A stretch of DNA of 64,000 bases from Datnioides undecimradiatus (lineage: Eukaryota > Chordata > Actinopteri > Lobotiformes > Datnioididae): NCBI GenBank assembly GCA_008933995.1, contig WARS01000090.1, positions 1,745,501 through 1,809,500 on the forward strand. Direction: 5' to 3'. The notes under the pieces are model-generated. The model did no database searches, was not told the DNA's origin, and saw only the letters and a program-made list of their open reading frames with translations. Within the stretch, counting starts at the first letter, position 1; every line of letters starts with the position of its first letter. Shown in pieces: positions 59,485 through 64,000 of this stretch. A program made the translations under genes and the position numbers.

Positions 59485-59772
59485 TCAGCCAATCAGAAAG
59501 CGGCATCGTATTACCGCAGCTCTCCTCCTCCTCCGGGTCTCTCTCTCTCACCTCAGTGCCGCGGTCCAAACCCGGTGTCTCCGTCTCTGCCCGACATTTA
59601 AACCATGTAACCGACCGAGTTTCGGGGACATTGAGGCTGCTTGGTGTCATCCCGGAAAAAACCAAAAACCAGAAGAAGCCAAACAAACGCAGAGCGGCTG
59701 TGAGTTTGCTCCATGGAGCAAAACCGGAGTCCAGTGCCGAGTTAATGTTGTGAGAGGAAACGAGTCTTTAAG
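59485..59772 (+). promoter_or_regulatory. CCAAT-box promoter and first exon of a downstream gene (possibly rin2)
   Basis: CAGCCAATCAGAA (59486-59498) is a full NF-Y site. It is followed by a GC-rich, CT-rich stretch and an exon-like segment ending TTTAAG|GTGAGTGAAG, a near-perfect donor at 59772/59773. ATGs in the segment open only short frames, so the exon is probably untranslated. In human, RIN2 follows SLC24A3 in the same direction; that is the only basis for the suggested identity. The start site is probably ~59530-59580. Confidence 0.45.
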
Positions 59773-62700
59773 GTGAGTGAAGCTGCCTCTCTGCAGCGGC
59801 AGACCGGTTCTTATCTCTGCAGTTCTTCACCTTTTATGGCAGGAATGTGGACTTGTTGTCAGGCCGGGAGAGTGAATGATACGCAGGAGGATGCTTTTTG
59901 GTTTGCAGTACATGTTGAGAGCTGGAGGAGCCTCAACTTTGGGGAGTTTTGTGGGAGACGGTCTGTGATTTCCCCTTTCTTTATCTGTTGCAGTTGTGTT
60001 TTATTTAGTTTGATGTGAGCGCCTCCCCGCGTCATTAGTCCTGCTTAGACCCGCATATCTCCAGCGCTTACTGACGGTATAAAGCCTCTGGCGCAAGTAA
60101 ACACCAGTACAAGTGTATGGCTCTGCATCACGCATATGTTTCACACGGACTTCAAAGTGCTGGATTTCCTTTGGAAATATGACTTCCATGTGTTTATTCA
60201 AGCTCCAGGGCTCCACACTGGACTCTATAAATCCTCATGACAGCGCAGGGTTTTAAATGCAAAACAATCTACTTTTCCGGACACTGGGGTTTTGTATGAT
60301 TTTAGGGACTGTCCGAAAATAATTAAGGATGGGAGGAAGGACTAAACACTATGGTTCACTTTTAAATATAACAAAACTCTCCCAGACGGACAAATACTTG
60401 TATTAGTAACGTTTTATATATAAAATAATGGAATACTTACTAAACCTGGAATTTCCCAAGGGTTTGTAGACTTTTTATATCCACTGCATACTGTAGCTTT
60501 GCATTATTTGGGGAACTGTATTAAAATAATAGGATGGGGAAGGAAACTAAACCTTATTTTTCACTTTTTAATATCCTTCCTAACAGACACCCCCCTCCCC
60601 CTCAGAGTTGTGCAATCCCCTTTACTGTTTATAACTGAGCCAAAGAGGGAACACGTAAAGTAAAGCGGAACAATGCCAGAGATGTAAATCTGTGCGGTAA
60701 ATAAAGAAAACACTCCCACCTGATCTCCAGAAAAGTTAGATGAGTTTTAACAAAAACATCTCAGCCTTCCTTCAGAAACACGTAGGGCCTGTCTGAACCT
60801 GCTTGATCCCAGCACACACCCCTCTGCAGCTCGCCCCCTCTCTGTTTCTTTCTTTTTTTCCAAATCAACAGTTGGCTGATTTTTATCAGCGTAATGAACG
60901 GTGCCCATTTCCTCGTTTAAGCTCCTTTGGAATCCGAGAGATTAGCTTCACTGTAAAACCAGGGGTTTTGAGGCCGTTTCACGCTGCCATGGAGAAACGA
61001 ACTGGATCAGCAGAAAGGCATTTTAATGAAACGTAACCTGCAGCTCCCGAGCAGTCGATTAAGGTGCGAGGCTGATGTTGTTTCGGTCCACGGTGACCAC
61101 AGCAGCCCTCTGCTCTCTCTCAGATGCTTCTTTTGATGATTCTTTCATTTATTTTAAGTTTCTTGTAAAGGCAGAACCAAGATCTCCGAAAAAAGTGATG
61201 TCATCTCGGCCGGACAAGGAAGCGGCCACTCGAGTTACCGTTTTGAGTGTAAACTGTCCCTGCGGGGGGGATGTTAACACTGAATGCTTTCACAGGAGCC
61301 ACACACTGACGTCTGCTGTAATCCCGCAATCAAACACGCTGAATATGAGCTTTGTGCGCGCATGTTGATGCCGCCGTGTGTTCCCCAAAAACCTTATTAA
61401 CAATAATAGTTTAACTGGAGGAGTTTAGAGTGAAGCCTGGTTGCATGCAGGGTTGGAAAGGCTGGCTAAAGGGCCCCGGGGCCAAAATGAGCTGTGGGCT
61501 CCAGTTTAGTGCACACTGCCCCCCCCCCATTCTCTGCACAAACTCCACGACAGCTGCATCACACTTTGCCCAGATGCCCAGAAATCAGTTCGAACACGAC
61601 TCAAGCCCATGTTTGTTATTTTATAATGTGATTAAACACGTGTATTTAGACATGCGCGTCGTGTAAGTGGAACATCAAGAGGAATAATGAGGATATGTAA
61701 ACTAGAAAACGTACACAGGGAAATGAAAACCCCCTGAGCAGGAGCTGCACAGCTCTTCCAGCTGCTCTGAGATATTTCCAAAACTCCTCAAAGAGTCTTC
61801 AAACCATCTGGATGAAAATATTCCATCCACTGCACCATAAAAAAAACCCAAAACTGTTTTCCAAGTTGCAACTCTGTTTCCAAACAAAGATGGCTGCCAG
61901 AAAGGACATACTCTTTCTATTTACCCAATCTGAACAAGTGTAACTCAAATTACTAGCAGTTTGTCTTCATTACATGAGATATATATTCTCACGCTAAACA
62001 TGATTTGTAAATTTCATATGTGATATAAAAGGATCCTGGATGTTTGAGCCACTGACACTGATTTAACAAGATACAGTGTGTTAATCATTGAGTTTTAGTG
62101 GTGCCGCTACGCTAGGCTAACTAGCTCCCAGCTGCAGCCTCATAGTCATTCAGCAGCTGAGCTCCGCTTCTGCAAAATCATGAGCAGAGCTGATAATAGC
62201 TCACAAGAATCATTGATAACACTGGGCTGCTAATGATTTTCACTTGAGCAGACGATAACGTCCTGCGTTTGCCTACTTCCCTCTCTCAGTTCTTCAATGG
62301 ACCTAAAAGTAGCGTAGCTCTGTGCTAAATGTATGCGCAGTGTGGGTGTGTAGTGTGGCAGCAGAAAGGTTATGGTGACAGTTGTTTGGTTGTTTAATCT
62401 GGCTGCATCTTCTCAAGACACCTTCAGTTTAATAAGAGTGTGCAGACTTTATACATCTACTGCTTGCGTCCAGTGTTGAGACCTATAGTTAGCCCAAGCC
62501 TATAAGCCAATATGATGGAGGTTAAATCAACGTGGAGAGCTACAAAACTCAGCTAAATGACTCATTTGAGAAGGGCTACAGCTGGGTAAGATTTGTATTC
62601 AAGGTTACTGGGTGCTGGTCTAGCTTTTCCAACAATTTGTGTGCAGATGTGGTGATAATAATGGTCCCAAATGGTGTGAAAAGCAAAAACATTGGACCCT

Positions 62701-64000
62701 CAAACCCACCGCTAACTACATTCACTTAAGTTTTCCACGATGCAAGAATAATCTTACATCCCACACTCTTCTCTCAACTCTTGGTGAAAAGTCAACATAT
62801 TTGCACTAACGCCAAGTATTTCTTTAAGCTCCCCTGCATCATTTTGCCGAAACTGTCTGTTGTTGTTTATATTCACTTGGAAATCTATAAATCAAAATAC
62901 CGCAGTCTAATTGCCACTGAAGGAAGCTGGAGATCTGGATCTGGGGCCCCTGAGGGTGTGTCACCCCAGGATAGCTGCTCAAATCGCCGCATTGTTAGCC
63001 CAGCAGTGGTTACAGCTACATTTGGGCCAAAGGAATTAACATCCGCTTTCCGGTGTATGTTTACTCTTTGCGCGTCTTTCTTATCTCCCGCATGACTCAT
63101 CAGGGTAACTATGATATTTTCTGTTCATTTGGAAGTTCCTGTCCGAATTGCTCCATCTTTTCTCCTCCCCCTCTTCCGTTCAAATCCGTAGAAGCAGAGA
63201 CTCGTCCCACCTTCTTGCATCGGACTCCGTCCTTGGCTTGATCCAGTGTTCCTGGTACTAATTTAAAGGGGAGTAGCCCAGAAAAGACAGCCCTGCCCCA
63301 GCTGACCCTCCGTGTGGAAAGCTGTGGCTGGGCGGTGCTGACACAGTTTCTCACCATGATTTAGGCCAGACGCGCATTTTAAAAAAAAATCTGAAGTCTG
63401 ATTTATTGGATGGTGATTTTGAGTGTTTGCATGTTGCTATTGCTGGAGTCTTAAAGCTGTGATTAGAGGTCAGACTGTCGGTCAGATTGGTGTTTGACTG
63501 ACAGAAATCCATAAACATTTCATGGAAAAAAACAAACTTAAGTAATCCAAACCTTCTATCACTGAGAGAAAAACGTGTGCGTGATCAGATTCCTGCAAGT
63601 TACGTTAAAAAAAAAAAAAAGTCTTTGCTCTCTAACCAGCACAACATGGGCCCATCGGTTCAGCTGAACTTGCAGGGAACCACTGACCCAAATTCTGCGG
63701 CTGCACACACACGCACACAGAGTCACGCACACACAAATCTGTGCTTGCTTTTGACACTCTTTAATCACCAATCCAAACCTTTTAACAAACTCATTGTTCT
63801 GCTTTTGAGTAAACAGTCACACTCGGTGGATTAAAATAAAGTACACCCATTAACACACACACTTCATCGTGCGGATTGTCTCAGGGAGTTCTTATCTGCC
63901 CGGGGGACGGGGGTGGTTGTGCAGCTGCCTGCAGCCCCCTCCTCATGCTCTGCTGCCCCGGCAGCAGCATGGAGGCCTGCTAGCTTCTCGACTGGATTGC
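59773..64000 (+). other. Putative first intron of the downstream gene
   Basis: No RIN2 (SH2/VPS9) coding sequence or other protein exon is recognised. A degenerate dispersed repeat is likely at ~62100-62200 (GCTAGGCTAACTAGCTCCCAG). Several homopolymer runs and a short CA tract (63704-63735) occur. The GC-rich end (63,895-64,000) has no feature I can support. Confidence 0.5.

Overview
The window is vertebrate nuclear DNA, almost certainly from a teleost fish. Its two recognisable genes are split by GT-AG introns. Microsatellites are abundant, mostly (CA)n/(GT)n. Tails of non-LTR retrotransposons end in fish-style short tandem repeats, and there is a tRNA-headed SINE-like element. Gene order matches human 20p11.23 (DTD1 - SLC24A3 - RIN2). 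No bacterial, phage, plasmid or CRISPR features are present.

Layout. (1) 1-7,745: the last three coding exons of dtd1 (D-aminoacyl-tRNA deacylase 1), plus strand; the first ~45 codons lie upstream of the window. A 5.2-kb intron carries microsatellites and a retrotransposon tail that ends in eight TTCTA units. (2) 7,746-15,235: intergenic. It holds several CTCF-like motifs and a CpG-rich, promoter-like patch around 8.7-9.3 kb with a YY1-type CAATATGGCGGC. (3) 15,236-57,870: slc24a3 (NCKX3, K+-dependent Na+/Ca2+ exchanger), complete and on the plus strand. I reconstruct 17 coding exons with consistent phases throughout: 2,004 coding nt, 667 aa. The 5' UTR/promoter is CT-rich, intron 2 is 20.6 kb, and the 3' UTR is ~2.5 kb with one clear poly(A) signal. 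(4) 57,870-59,480: a spacer with a minus-strand LINE tail. (5) 59,480-59,772: a CCAAT-box promoter and a first exon ending in a strong GTGAGT donor. By synteny this may be the untranslated first exon of rin2. (6) 59,773-64,000: intron-like sequence with no coding exon I can recognise.

The most interesting observations are in slc24a3. Exon 3 (77 nt, not a multiple of 3) sits between (AC)16 and (GT)18 tracts that could pair in the pre-mRNA and loop the exon out. Exon 6 has (TG)14 just upstream of its acceptor, much like CFTR intron 8. Exon 8 is a 26-nt microexon. Intron 3 contains a ~1.98-kb almost pure pyrimidine tract that begins with about six copies of a 92-bp higher-order repeat. Several introns contain homeodomain/POU-rich patches that look like conserved noncoding elements. 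The two genes have no operon-like link: dtd1 is a cytosolic or nuclear translation-proofreading enzyme, and slc24a3 is a plasma-membrane Ca2+ extrusion transporter.
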